Shown here: in pieces, positions 10,769-21,873 of the stretch | How positions within the stretch are numbered: the first letter of the stretch is position 1 | Layout of the letters: each line of letters opens with the position of its first letter | NCBI GenBank assembly: GCA_025738555.1 | Contig: JAOVFP010000021.1 | Location: 124,001 to 188,000, forward strand | Source of the DNA: Cyathus striatus | Lineage: Eukaryota > Basidiomycota > Agaricomycetes > Agaricales > Nidulariaceae | Direction of reading: 5' to 3' | Length of the DNA stretch: 64,000 bases | The notes under the pieces: generated by a model | Database searches by the model: none | The model's input: the letters and a program-made list of their open reading frames with translations, nothing else | Told to the model about the DNA's origin: nothing | Position numbers and translations under genes: made by a program

Positions 10769-11991
10769 ATGGTCAAAGTAGAATGTCGAGTCTGCACGAG
10801 CTATTTCTCTCCCATCATCACCCCTTCCTCAAATTCGTCAAATGACGACTCTACAGAAACATCAACTCCATTCCTTTTCTTCCCTTGCGGTACGTTCTAT
10901 TCCACCTCAAAATTTTCGCGTTAAATCGACAACCAACAAGGCCATGGAATGTGTAAAACCTGCATAACACAAGACGCCAACTTCCGCAGTACATGTCACA
11001 CATGTCGCCGACCGAAAGGAAAACATCCTATCCAGCTTTTTGTTGATTTCGTCTCGGACGAAGATGTGCCCGTTCCGGAGAGATGGGCTGAGACTGTGAC
11101 GATGGAAATAGGAAATATAAAGGAGGACGCGCCTGAGGCCAGTGTGAAGCATGTCATCAAAGAGATTCGTGGGGTCGTGCAAAAGGAGTCGATGGAGGGC
11201 GGTGTTAATAACGAAATATTGGTGCGTACTTTACACATTTCAATTATTCAACCCGACATTTACATAAACGTATGGTGTGAATAGGAACAATTACTTAAAG
11301 CAGCGAAAAACTTAGAGAAGCGTATCTTGCCCGTATACCACGAGCGCGACCAACTCAAGAACGTTAATTCCCTCCTTAAAAAACAAACTATCGCCCTGAA
11401 GGAAACTTTATCTGCGAAAGACTCCACTATAAAATGCCTCCAAAATAAAGTCAAAGTTCTGGATCAGCAAGTTGCGAGTGAATCACAGCTCCGGAGTAAA
11501 AGGGATATAGAGCACCTAGCTGTTGTGGGACGGCTGGCAGTTGAGACTCAGGACCATCGGAAGTTACAGAACGCATATTGTGAAATGAAGTCTGAGGTTA
11601 AGCAATTACAAGAGAAGAATGACGACTTTGCGAAACAGGTGTGTGCTCTTACATATTATGTGCCGATACTTATTGGCGATTCTAGATAATGACTCTCCAG
11701 CGTAAGAATAAGGAATTTATCAGGTACAAACTACAACACGAGGAAGACCAAAAAAGCAGGGAGAGAGCAGAGAAGGAGCGGGATGTTACTGAGCTTAAGT
11801 GGGTAAAGAAAAGAGAGGCTCATAAGTTGCTGCAAAAGAAATACGCGTTATTGAAGGTTGAGATTATGAAGTTGACGGAGGAGAAGGATTGGTTTGAGGA
11901 GCAGGTTAAATGCGGATTAGGCGGTGAGTTAAGTTTGGATTTGAAGGATGAGAGTTGTGTCGAGGTGCATTGCGTTGATGCTAGTTTCTAA
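10769..11991 (+). CDS. RING-finger coiled-coil protein A
   Basis: Exons 10769-10889, 10941-11221, 11285-11638 and 11686-11991; 353 aa. The RING is C3HC4: Cys6, Cys9, Cys40, His42, Cys45, Cys48, Cys59 and Cys62 (VECRVC, FFPCGHGMCKTC, STCHTC). It is followed by RRPKG.xIQLFVDF, shared by all four family members here. Residues about 135-330 are a long, heavily charged coiled coil. RING proteins of this type usually act as E3 ubiquitin ligases with the coil for oligomerisation or substrate binding; that role is inferred. Intron 1 splits the Gly codon of the PCGHG motif in every copy. The last acceptor could instead be at 11700, five codons later; the 11685 acceptor matches gene D better. Confidence 0.8.
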
Positions 11992-12045
11992 ATTAACATA
12001 TCCAATACATCCAAATATAAATAAAGTTACAACTGGGTATAAAAA

Positions 12046-12310
12046 TTAAACCTGTGTAAGGCAGTTTCGGCTTCTTCCCCTCTCCGTCCTTTCCTTCACG
12101 TTCATCGTGGTCGTCACACTCCTCATGTCCTCTAAACCTAATAATTCATCGCCCATCCCTTCAAGCCAATACGCTACTCCCTCTTCAGCCTTCGCCCAAT
12201 CTGCTTCGTAGATAATCAACAGGCTTTCGCTTACCACCTGCATGTACACGTGTAAAAGCACATCCCGGATTTCGGTGATGCCATTGTCTTTTATCTCGTC
12301 TCCTCACTCG
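12046..12310 (-). pseudogene. Fragment of the inositol polyphosphate kinase gene
   Basis: The minus strand encodes SLLIIYEADWAKAEEGVAYW, identical to the second half of the intact kinase at 13937-15131, preceded by a recognisable IKDNGITEIRD stretch. The N-terminal half, the catalytic PxxxDxKLG motif and the final IDFAHT motif are absent, and the frame shifts after the acidic loop region. It lies just downstream of RING gene A, in the position the intact kinase has relative to RING gene B. It is a dead by-product of the local duplication. Confidence 0.75.
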
Positions 12311-12590
12311 TTGTCTCCTTCTCCGTCACAATGGGGTATAAGAGGGTAGAAGTTCAGTACTACTAGTAGGACGGACATGATGGTGAAGGGAAGGAAGCAG
12401 AAGGTGCTGGCCCCTGCGTATCATCACATGAATTATTTTGTTAAATGAATGCGTTCGTGAAGGTTCTTGACTTCAGAATCAAAGCTTTTATGTTTAATTA
12501 ACTACAGCCTCATGCAAACCTGCGCAATCCTCATGCTAGGATTAACTATAACTTCCTCTTCTTCGCAACTTATTCTGCCTTTTATACACA

Positions 12591-13535
12591 ATGATCAAAG
12601 TAGAATGTCAAGCATGCACAGGCCATTTCTCTCCTGTAGTCCCTTCCTTGCCACACTCTTCGAGCCACAATGACTCTGATTCAGGATTCTCAACCCCATT
12701 CCTCTTCTTCCCCTGCGGTACGTCGTCAATTCTTTGAATTTTCACTTTAAACTCATAACCGCCAAGGCCATGGAATGTGTAAAAATTGCATAGAACAAGA
12801 CGCAAAGTTCCGGAGTACCTGTCACGCATGTCGTCAACCAAAAGGAAAACCTATCCAACTTTTTGTTGATTTTATCTCTGAGAAAGAGGTGCCCACTCCG
12901 GAACATCGGGCGCAGACTGTTTCTGTAGGAATTAGGAGTATAGATATGCGTAAACCAGCTGCAAGTGTGAAGCGTGCCGTTCAAGATATTCGTGGGATCG
13001 TGGAAGAAGGGAGTAGCTATGATCATAAAGCAATGGTAGGCACTTTTCATTCCGATGCAACAGTTAAGTTACATAAGTGTATGTATGATGTGAATAGGAA
13101 GAATTACTTGAAGCGGTTAAAAGCCTAGAGGAGCGTATCCTCCCAATATTTGTTGATCGTGACGTACTAAAGAAGGAAGCTATCATCATCAAGCAATCGT
13201 TGTCCGAGAAAGATAATATTATCAAGCAGCTGCGAAGTGAAGTTGACAATCAGAAGCTGCAGGTTGCGACGGAACGAGAACTCCGGAGGTGGAAGGAGAA
13301 ACAGCACGAAGATGCCATGGCGCAGTTGACGGAGGGGGTTGCTAAACATTGGAAGTGGCGGAAGTGGTATCGTCAACTGGAGATTGAGAATTACTGGTTG
13401 AGGGACGAGAAGAAACAGGTTTGTTATCTTGGTAAGTTTGTACTACTTATAGTTAATTCTAATACTTACGAACACTAAATAATTCTTCTCTAGCTTAAAA
13501 AACAAAGAAATTGTCAAACAGAAACAGCTGGATAG
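12591..13535 (+). CDS. RING-finger coiled-coil protein B, eroded C-terminus
   Basis: Exons 12591-12717, 12767-13035, 13098-13418 and a short 13494-13535. The RING ligands are all present (VECQAC, FFPCGHGMCKNC, STCHAC), followed by QLFVDF. The coiled coil in exon 3 is intact but shorter than in A and D (321 against 354 nt). The region homologous to the last exon of A (KNKEIVKQK...) is still visible after 13494, but it is one base out of frame with the preceding exon and has its own stop near 13578. The predicted protein therefore ends early, after about 250 residues. It may be functional as a truncated RING protein or be on the way to a pseudogene. Confidence 0.6.
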
Positions 13536-13936
13536 ATGGATAGAGGGAGAAAGCAGGAATGGACCTAAGAATTGGTAGGACTCGGATGCCCTCGTCAAGT
13601 GGGTAAAGAAGACAGAGGCTCAGAGATTGATGCATCATGAAAACTATGTTTTCCATGCAAGGCATTGAAGTAAATTATAACGTGTTATTGCGAAAGCCGC
13701 CTTATATGGCATATTTTCGAGGACGAAAATTTTTATTACGCTGTAACTTAAATTGGTTGGACTCAGTATTATAGCTATATTTAAGACCCGATGCGACGTA
13801 TTATAATAATCCAATGCTATACAATTGATTCTAAACAAGTTAGAAAACCTGGAAAACATATTCAACATATCCTAGATCCTCTAATGTTCAATGTAATAAA
13901 AATTAACAACAGGGTATACATGTAAATAAATAAAAA

Positions 13937-15131
13937 TTAAACGTTCCCTTCATCCATCGCCATCTTAACCTCTTCAATCCGTCCCTCAAGCAGCCCAAGG
14001 ACAGTATCCACACCCTTTAACACACCCTCATCCGGTCCTTCACCCGGCTTAATCCTCGTATGCGCAAAATCGATAAGCTTGACTATGTAAGGCGGTTTCG
14101 GCTTCTTCATCTTCCCCTCTCCCTCCTTTCCTTCACCTTCATCGTCGTCGTCAGACTCTTCATCATCATCTGAGCCTATTGATTCATCGCCCTGTCCTTC
14201 GAGCCAATACGCCACTCCCTCTTCAGCCTTCGCCCAATCCGCTTCATAGATTATCAACAGGCTTGCGCCTACCATCCGCATGTGCACCTGTGAAAGCGCA
14301 TCCCGGATCTCAGTAATGTCGTCTTTTATACTTTCGAGCATTGGGAGGAGGAGATTAGCGGGGAGGCCTAGAGGGGAGGATGAAGAGGGGAGAGGGAAGA
14401 ATTTGCGTATTCCGTCTGGGAGGTCAGCGGCCTTGATGGTTTTGCCGTAGGATTTGGGGGTATTGGTTGCTTCTGAGGTTGTATTATTGTAGACCTAGAG
14501 AACCGTACGGAAAAGGGATATAAAAAATAGGTAAAAGAAAGAAAGAGAAACGAACCTGGAACCCAGTCAACCTAATCCCCGTCTCCTCACTCGTGGTATT
14601 CCTCGCCGTCTTCTTCATTCTCTCCACCTTGTCTTCCGATGCACTCTCATCATAAAGCACAGTACCCAGCTTCACATCCAGAATATTCGGCTTCTTAAAT
14701 CCATGAGACAGATTCTCCAATACCAAGCTCTCCTTCTCCGTTCCCTCCACTTCTCCTTCCGGTAAAGGGACAACACTAGCCCCATCCCCGCCCATCTCCC
14801 CTTCCAACTTCAATGTCCCCAGGAACTTGGGTATATAAGGTCGCAGAGGTGAGAAACCTGAATCGGAGTTGAGGCTCTGGTAGAACTGGAGCTCGAGAGG
14901 GAGAGCAGGTTTGATTAGGATTGAGCCGTCTTCGGATGTTAGGACGCCTGCGTGGCCGCCTACTTGGTTTGCCAGGGGGAGGGGGGAGGAGGTTGGGTGT
15001 GCCATTGAGGAGGGGGCTTCTAGGGGAGGAGAGTCGCGCCACATGGTGTTGGTAGTGCTGTACTTATGGTGGTGGGTGCGTGTTGGCCAATAATGAAGAC
15101 GGCAACTGGACTGAGAGCTAAATTTGGACAT
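13937..15131 (-). CDS. Inositol polyphosphate kinase (IPMK/Arg82 type)
   Basis: Exons 15131-14556 and 14494-13937, with a 61-bp intron; 377 aa from 15131. Starts at 15044 (MWRDSP) and 15005 (MAHPTS) are equally possible, and the last looks most like the family. Signatures of the inositol polyphosphate kinase family: LANQVGGHAG near residue 53, the inositol-binding PNILDVKLG (148-156), SLLIIYEAD (270-278) and the metal-binding VKLIDFAHT (Asp334). An acidic Asp/Glu-rich insert lies at about 295-320, as in yeast Arg82. The family phosphorylates inositol tris- and tetrakisphosphates, feeding inositol polyphosphate and pyrophosphate synthesis and nuclear signalling. A Helitron begins 7 bp upstream of the most distal start codon, so the native promoter is displaced. 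A broken copy of the C-terminal half lies at 12046. Confidence 0.9.
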
Positions 15132-16719
15132 GTTTTTATCTATATAGTATTTCCCTTGAAAATTCTCCCACGGTCGCTTTTGGACGGCTGAACCTGCTTT
15201 TGGGTGTTGCGCGCTCTAGCGTTCTTGGGATGATCGGGCTTCCCTCCCAGCGGTCTGGGCGCGGTCTCCTGTTCATTTGCGGTTGGGTACGTGCGCGCTC
15301 CATTCCCTTTCGTCATCGATTTCAGCTGGGTTTATAAAGCTTGCCGTGCGTGCGGGCCCCCCATTTTGCGCTCCTCTTCCTGACTGTCATCATCTGCTTT
15401 CAGTGTTTCTCCTTTTTCTGTTTGCGATTGGTTTTCAATGGGTGGCTTGGTGTCTCGGTGAGTTTGAGGTTTCTGTGTTCGTTGTGTTCTTTGCTCACCG
15501 TGTTGTTCCACTAACAGAATTTTTGCGACCGGAATTCCGGGGGGGACGAAAACTGACACCATACACGGTGTAAAGGCGCTGGATGAATGAACAGCCGCGT
15601 CAATATTTACACGGTGTAACTTTCGAGAGGAAATAGAAATGTTATTCTTTAATTACGTAACTTGACTTAACATACTATAAGTTATAATGTTTTTTAAAAT
15701 GCAGTCAAAATCAAGTCAAAATGTAACAGTACTTACTCTGTTGGTCCGTTGAACGGTTTATCTTCTCCATGTATCTACAATCTAAATGCATTCTGCACAT
15801 GAGTCTGTACTCTGTATTCCTGCCACTCTGAGGCTATGAACACTGCTATTCGGTGTTGATTCAGTGTCGCACTTTTTTGTGACCATGCAAATTGACGCAA
15901 CGATGGATACTTGCCCCAACTCAATTTGAACAGTCAAAATTCAAAGGCTGTCTGGGCTCGTATCCTTTGTTGGTCTTGCTTGGGCCTTACCTCCATTAGT
16001 GTGCGAGTCTGATACTCCTATGCCGAATGAGAATGCCACCTCTCCGTCTGCAGGGTGCAAGCAAGGTGTAGTAGTAATCAAACATTTACTGTCGAGCTGT
16101 TGGTACACTCTCGCGCTGGCACATTGGTACCTTCCAAGACCTCTGCTTCGTTCTCGGTACCTCTGCTTCATTTTAAAGGTCTCAGCTTCGTTCTCAAGGT
16201 CTGAAGTATTCTCGTTCAGTTTTATAGCCTCCCTTTCGTTCTGAATATCTCTACTTCATTTTAAAGGTCTTTGCTTAACAGTTATCAAGATCTCTGGTTC
16301 GTTTTTAAGCTTTAGACTGTATGCTTCATTATAAAGGATTCTATTTTGTTTTGAGGGCTTTTTTTCATTACAAACTTGTCCATGCTGAGACTGCCGGGAC
16401 GATGGTACCGTATGTCTCTCGCGCTGGGACACTGCCACCCGATCCCACACCAGCTTCACCACGATACTCGCATGTTGCGCTGGCTCTCGTGCTGTGGTTC
16501 TAATAGTCCCAGAATCTTCACGCGCTGGGACACCGGCAGCTACCTCTCGTGCATAATCATTTTTCATACGTTATTGTTCTGTGTATTTGTAATATGTTAA
16601 GACTTACTTACATAATTAATGAATTGCCTTTATTTTCCTTCTGAATTGCTGCAAGGTGTAAATTTTAACTCGGCTTTTCATTCATCCAATGCTTTTTTGT
16701 TTCCGCACATTGGTGTATG

Positions 16720-18040
16720 GTGTCAGTTTTCGTCCCTACCCCCGGAATTCGCTGCGTGGCGGAAGTCGTCGTATTGTGTAAGGGGCTTGCATATCGGGAT
16801 GACAGTTTCCCTGATTGTGGTCCTCACGCCGTAGTGTGGGATTATAGCGGTATGTGGCCCTCTTATATTTGCCAGCTTTCCTCTCACCCGTGGCTGGCCT
16901 GTGCGTTTTTCATCTTTCGTTCTCCCTCCACTCCGCCTGGTGTCTCGGTGAGTTTGAGGTTTCTTCGTTCGTTGTGTTCCTTGCTCACCATGTAGTTCCC
17001 CTGACAGAATTTTTGCCCCCGGAATTCGCTGCGTGATGGAAGTCATCGTGTTGTACAAGGGGCTTGCGTATTGGGATGGCGCTTGCCCTGATCGTCATCC
17101 TCACGCTGTGCTGTGGGATTACGACAGTACGTGGATCTTTTATCCTCGCCAGCTTTCCTCTCACCGGTGGCTCACCGTTGTGCGTTTTTCGTTTTTCGTT
17201 TTTCTTTTAAAATCGGGCTTCCCTGCCAGCGGTCTGGGCGCGGTCTCTAATTCTTTTGCAATTGAATGCGTGCGCTCCATTCCCTTTCGTCATCGATCTC
17301 TGGTGGGTTTATAATGCTGGTGCGGTGCGTGGGTTTCTCATTTTTGCGATCTTTTTCTGAATTTTAATTGTCTGCTTTCTGTGTTTCTCCTCTTCTTTCT
17401 GCCGCTGTTTTCCCATGAGTGACTTGGTGTATCAGTGAGTTTTATGTTTCTGTGTTCATTGTGTTCTTCACTCACGATGTTGTTCCTCTTACAGATTTTT
17501 TGTGCTCGGTATTCGTTGCGTGGCGGAAGTTGTTGTGTAGTTTAAGGAGTTTGTGTATCGGGATGGCACTTCCCTGAGCGTCCTCTTCACCCCGTCGTGT
17601 AGGGTTAGGAAAGTACATCGATCTCTTATCGTTTCCAGTGTTCCTCTCACCGGTGGCTGTCCGTTATGTGCCTCTTCTACTCCAATTCTTTTACTTCACT
17701 CCCTTTCTCGATCGGTGTGTGGTGGGATGTGTGCCTCTCATTTTTCACTCTCCTTCCTGCCTCTGGCTGTTTAATTTGCGCCTTTCTCTTCTTCCTTCTG
17801 CTGTTTCTCTTCGTTTTGTGCGTGTGTATGTCGGTGTGCTTCATCTTTCTACGTTAGTTGTGTTCTCGACTCACGATGGTGCTCTGCTGACAGTTTTTTT
17901 GGGGCTGGATTCCATTGTGTGGCAGAGGCTGTCGCGTCACTTAAGGAGGTTGCGTATTGAGATGACCCTGGCAATGAATATCGTCCTCACACTATGGTGC
18001 AAGGACACGAAAGTACGCGGAATTCATGTTATTGTTGCAA
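16720..18040. repeat. Diverged tandem repeats inside the Helitron
   Basis: Units starting near 16737, 17020, 17505 and 17905 share the order GAATTCG(C/T)TGCGTGG, AAGGGGCTTGC, ATCGGGATG, a CCTCACGC...GTGG stretch and TTTCCTCTCACC. The upstream block GGTCTGGGCGCGGTCTC occurs at about 15252 and again at about 17232 with some 300 bp of shared context. Each unit has a GTGAGTTT...CTGACAG segment that reads like an intron. Confidence 0.6.
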
Positions 18041-18316
18041 ACGTTGGTCTCGCTGGGGCTTGGGTGTTAGCAGGGAGGTATGTATGGGTCAAGCTCACGA
18101 AACCCATAACCTGTACATTAATTGATGACGCCTATGGGTGCTAGCAGGTATGGTACACCTACCTAACTCTGCTACTTACTTTATTGTTCAAATGTTCACT
18201 ACTTTCTCAAATGTAACACATGTCGTTCTTAAAAGTTGTTCTCAACTTTCTCCACTTTGTATTATGTACTTATTTATTTTAAATAATCACGCGATTCTGT
18301 TCACATTTTTCTTTAG

Positions 18317-18333
18317 CCCGTGCGAAGCACGGG
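18317..18333 (+). repeat. Helitron 3' terminal hairpin
   Basis: A perfect 7-bp stem with a GAA loop, followed by TTAACTG and the CTAG terminus. It is the expected replication-termination signal of a Helitron. Confidence 0.75.
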
Positions 18334-18603
18334 TTAACTGCTAGTTTTGATATGATTCTGCTTCACGGGCCGCCGGCGCTCGGGTCCTTTAGCTGTAACC
18401 GTCATCGTCACCTCAGGCGGCTGACTGCTGCTCGCGACTGTTCATTTCCCCTCAATTTTCAAATCTTTGCAGTAAAGTGGTCATCAACATTCTCTTCGTC
18501 CTTCATCCAAGAGCTCTCTTTCTTTCAAATGTTCAAATTCCTTGTCTCTTGCAAAGAAGTTTAGCTCGAAACCTAGACGCCAAGCTATCTTCAACCTTCC
18601 AAC

Positions 18604-19998
18604 ATGCGCACAACGACTGATATCCACATATCATCACTAGCTCCAGTCCACATTAGCTGTCTTCCAAACGAGATTCTTAGCGAGATATTTATGCACGCAC
18701 GCGGGGAAGCCATTCATGTAGTTCAAGGTCTCGGTCCTATTGGCGTTCTGCAGCAAGTGTGTATCCGCTGGCGGGTGGTTGTACGGGGTACCCCCTCTCT
18801 ATGGAGTTCGTTTGCGGTGAAGGGCACATGTACAGAATGGTCTAAGACGACTACGTTTATTCGTTTGCAAACTTGTCTCAAGTTGTCGCGAAAATCTCCG
18901 TTGTCAATCTCCATTATCAAAAGTTCTTCACCTCCTGCGAATATGAAGAGCCAAGAACCACTGGCAATTACGAATGATGATATTATGAAGGCTATCGTGA
19001 AACATACACATCGCTGGGTGTCTTTATGACTCCAACTGGGTAGCATGTTCGACGATGAGAGTGTGGTTCTTGGACTGCTCGAGGAATCAGTTCAAGAACA
19101 GGATCTTGCGCAGTTACGGCTATTATCACTGAAAATGGTCTCCTCAAAAGCTGCTTCCCGTATCTTTCGGAATGCAATGGCGCTCGAAGAAGTTGTCCTC
19201 AAACTTATGGATGTCACTGATACCCTCACTCTTCCGTGGGACAATGTGAAAAGACTCACTCTCGATACTTGTATAGGAAACAAACCGCTCATTCCTATGC
19301 TATGCAAAATGTCTCATCTGAAAGTACTGTCTTTGAACAGAGTTTTGAATGACTTATTTGCTTCACCCGAGTCGTCTGGCACCGTAACACTTCCGTTACT
19401 TCATACTCTCACCACTTCCTGCTATGGAATACGAAAGCTCTGCCCTATCCTTGACGTCCCACGTCTTTCTAGCATCCGGCTCTTTACATCACCTATATCT
19501 GAAGAGGATATTTCGTGTCTCTTCGAAATGGTTAATAAGTCAAGGTGTACCATTAAGCGACTACAGATAGACTATATGGCTGTCTCGCCTGTCATAAGTG
19601 CTATCAGACTGTTTCGTGACGTTGAAGAACTTTCTCTAGGAACTTATAACGTAGGAGCCTATGAACTACTGTCTGAACTTACGTGGAAGTTTGACTCGGA
19701 ACCAGGACAGTTACTGCCATCAATGAAGAAGTTGACATTGTCCCTTGCACTTCGCGGAGGCTCTTCTGAGAGATATGATGATGATTTCTTGTCTATTGAG
19801 GATATCATGCGCTCGAGGTCGTCTTCTGTGGCCGACAAAAATAAGGCTTGTCGTCCTGCAAGATTGTTATATATGAAGTGCTGTATTCATGTCACACTGG
19901 ACAGGTACTCCAAATATGAATCTGCTGTAGATCAGCTCAAGAATCTCGCAGAGGTACTAGGAATTGAGTTGGAAGTTGCGTTAGAGAAATTGTACTAA
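18604..19998 (+). pseudogene. F-box gene copy with one in-frame stop
   Basis: Two open stretches, 18604-19029 and from 19030 to 19998, are in the same reading frame and are separated only by TGA at 19027-19029. The first carries the F-box (CLPNEILSEIFMHARG) and VCIRWRVVVRGTPSLW; the second carries the LRR-like part with LPLLHTL, EDIMRSRS and the same C-terminal layout as the gene at 3732-5675. In that paralog the stop position is Ser in an RWGSL.S context, so one base change explains it. No intron of usable length removes it. It is most likely a recent pseudogene, or a sequencing error or readthrough gene. About 260 bp separate it from the Helitron end. Confidence 0.75.
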
Positions 19999-20314
19999 GA
20001 ACTTTAATTTTGGTAGTCTGTGTGAGAGTGGGGACTTTCTAGCTTGTTTGGAAGTTTTTGGGACTTTGTCGAGCAGTAGTGTATAATACCTCTTGCTATT
20101 CATGTACGCACAAGAAGTTTCAACGAAATGACATAGTCTCACAGAGAAGTATTACAAAGTTACAATGCTAAAGAAGGTACCAGGCTAAGGGAAAAGCACT
20201 TCAAAATAGCGATAAAAGTACATATGGCTTCTTCTTTTCATTTGAACCGTTTTTTACTTATGAATAACTTCTAAAACAGAAGCTTCCACTAACAACGAGG
20301 GCTTTGGGTGCCTA
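19999..20314. other. Short convergent spacer
   Basis: Lies between the 3' ends of the F-box copy and RING gene C. No feature seen. Confidence 0.4.
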
Positions 20315-21873
20315 TCATATAAAACGAACAGTCTTACCGATAATTCTATTTGGTTCTATAATCAGTATCCTAATAATGGAAATTAAACCGAGCACAGACC
20401 TGCTCTTCGATTGTTGTTCCAGCTTGTTGTACTCAGCTGTTAGCTTCGCATAATTCTGCTTCAGCCGCAGAGAAGCATTATGCTCCTTCTCAAAACGTGC
20501 CACGGCTTCGTCACGTTCCTTTTCCATTCTCCGTTTGATTTCTCGTTCTTTCCTGAAAGATTCGGCCTTCTCCTCAAGTTCCTTTGTGTGATCAAACTGA
20601 AGGGTTTTTAACTAGCAGAATAGCAATACTTAATGTTAGTGCGATACCCATAGCCAACCAATGGGTACACAGACCCGTGTCTCATATCTTTCGTTTTTTC
20701 TGCTCAGCCTGGCCACCCCTTCCCTTAGGTCGTCAACTTCTTGTTCCAGATGTCGGCGAGAACTACGCTCTTTCCTGCACTGTTCCAAGGCATCGCTACG
20801 CTCCTTCTCTACTTGCATTTTCTCTTCTCTCTCATTTTTGACCTGTTGATTTTTCTTCACTAGCTCCTGATTTTTACGTTGGATCTAGCATGTATCAGTA
20901 TTGTCAGCATGCCGCATGAGGCCATAAAGAGTACAGACTTCGTCCGAGTAATCATCGTTTTGCCCCATCAATTTCTTATTCCTAACTTTCAGTGTATTGT
21001 GGCTCTCTTTTAGCTGCTCAAAAGCATCTTTCTCTGTGGCAACTTCTTTTTTGTGATTAGCCTGAAGGAGATATGTCTAGAAAAGTAGCAGTAATGGTAG
21101 TGCAGTATCCATGTCCAACCAAAGGGTACACAGACCTGCATCTCAAGTCCTTCGTTTTTTCTGCTCAACTTGGCCATCCCTGCCCTTAAGTCGTCGACTT
21201 TTTGTTCGAGCCGTTCACGAGAATTACGCTCCTTCTTGCACTGTTCCAAGGCATCATCACGTTGCTTCTCCACTCGCGTTTTCGCTTCTTTCTCGTTCTT
21301 CATCTGTTGATTTTTCTTCCCCAGCTCCTGATTTATACGTCCGATCTAGCACGTATCAATATTTTCAGAAGGTTTCATGGGGTTTCAAAGAGTACAGACC
21401 TCATTTAAGTAATCACCATTTTGCCCTATCAACCTCTCAGTCTTAACTTTCAGTTTATCATGATTCTCTTTTAGCTGCGCCAAAGCATCCCTCGTTTTTT
21501 TACCTTCTACTTGTAAGATGGCGTTTTCTTCCTCTAATTCTTCGATTCCGTACAACTTGTCAGGTGCGTGGAGGTCTTCTAGCTTTCTATCAACCTCTTC
21601 ATCTTCCATTACAAAATCCATGTAAAGCTGGATAGATGCTCCCTTCGGTCGTCTACAAAAAGGGCAGGTATCGCGAAACATCGTGTCTTTCTCGGTACAT
21701 TTCTTACACATCCCATGGCCTTTGGAATACGTTTATGTAAGACAGTATAATGTAACGTTAGTGGTAGCAAACGCACCGCAGGGAAAGAAAAGGAAGGGGT
21801 TTGATATATTTTTGCCTGATGTAACGCTTGGAGGGAAATAGAGCATGCACGCCTGACATTGTACCTTAACCAT
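20315..21873 (-). CDS. RING-finger coiled-coil protein C with duplicated exons
   Basis: Exons 21873-21777, 21719-21400, 21345-21136, 21076-20939, 20884-20675, 20611-20400 and 20345-20315; 405 aa. RING ligands: VQCQAC, FFPCGHGMCKKC, DTCPFC, followed by RRPKG and IQLYMDF. Exons 3 and 5 are both exactly 210 nt and encode near-identical coils (NQELxKKNQQ..., KKER.SR..LEQ.VDDLR.G.A.LSRKNE). Exons 2-end and 4 share the LKxxHxxLKV...L.GQN.DY motif ending at the same intron phase. A coil-encoding exon pair with its introns was therefore duplicated in tandem. The last exon adds only about ten residues. The inferred role matches the other family members: an E3 ligase with an extended coiled coil. Confidence 0.8.

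Larger units (their letters stand above)
10420..13560. repeat. Tandem duplication of a RING/coiled-coil gene unit
   Basis: Unit 1 (about 10420-12000) and unit 2 (about 12340-13560) align. Both have the start region of the small gene on the minus strand, a shared leader (CCTCATGCAAACCT... at about 10686 and 12506), then a RING/coiled-coil gene with the same four-exon layout. Between and after the units lie a kinase fragment and the intact kinase, so the kinase tail was probably part of the original unit. Unit 2 is the more eroded one. Confidence 0.65.
15139..18344 (+). mobile_element. Non-autonomous Helitron, 3.2 kb
   Basis: The 5' end is TCTATATAGTATTTC directly after an A (15138). The 3' end is CTAG (18341-18344) directly before a T (18345), and a GC-rich hairpin (CCCGTGC-GAA-GCACGGG) ends 11 nt before the terminus. 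TC at the 5' end, CTRR at the 3' end, a hairpin 10-12 nt inside and insertion between A and T without target duplication are the defining marks of Helitrons. No Rep/helicase gene fits in 3.2 kb, so the element is non-autonomous. Its interior holds diverged tandem repeats and a T/C-rich stretch with many CTTCRTT words (16090-16340). It separates the kinase from the F-box remnant at 18604. Confidence 0.75.

Noticed and set aside
16000..18144. Several 60-168 codon frames inside the Helitron
   Set aside because: They overlap in different frames across diverged repeats and break in the neighbouring units; none resembles Rep or helicase.
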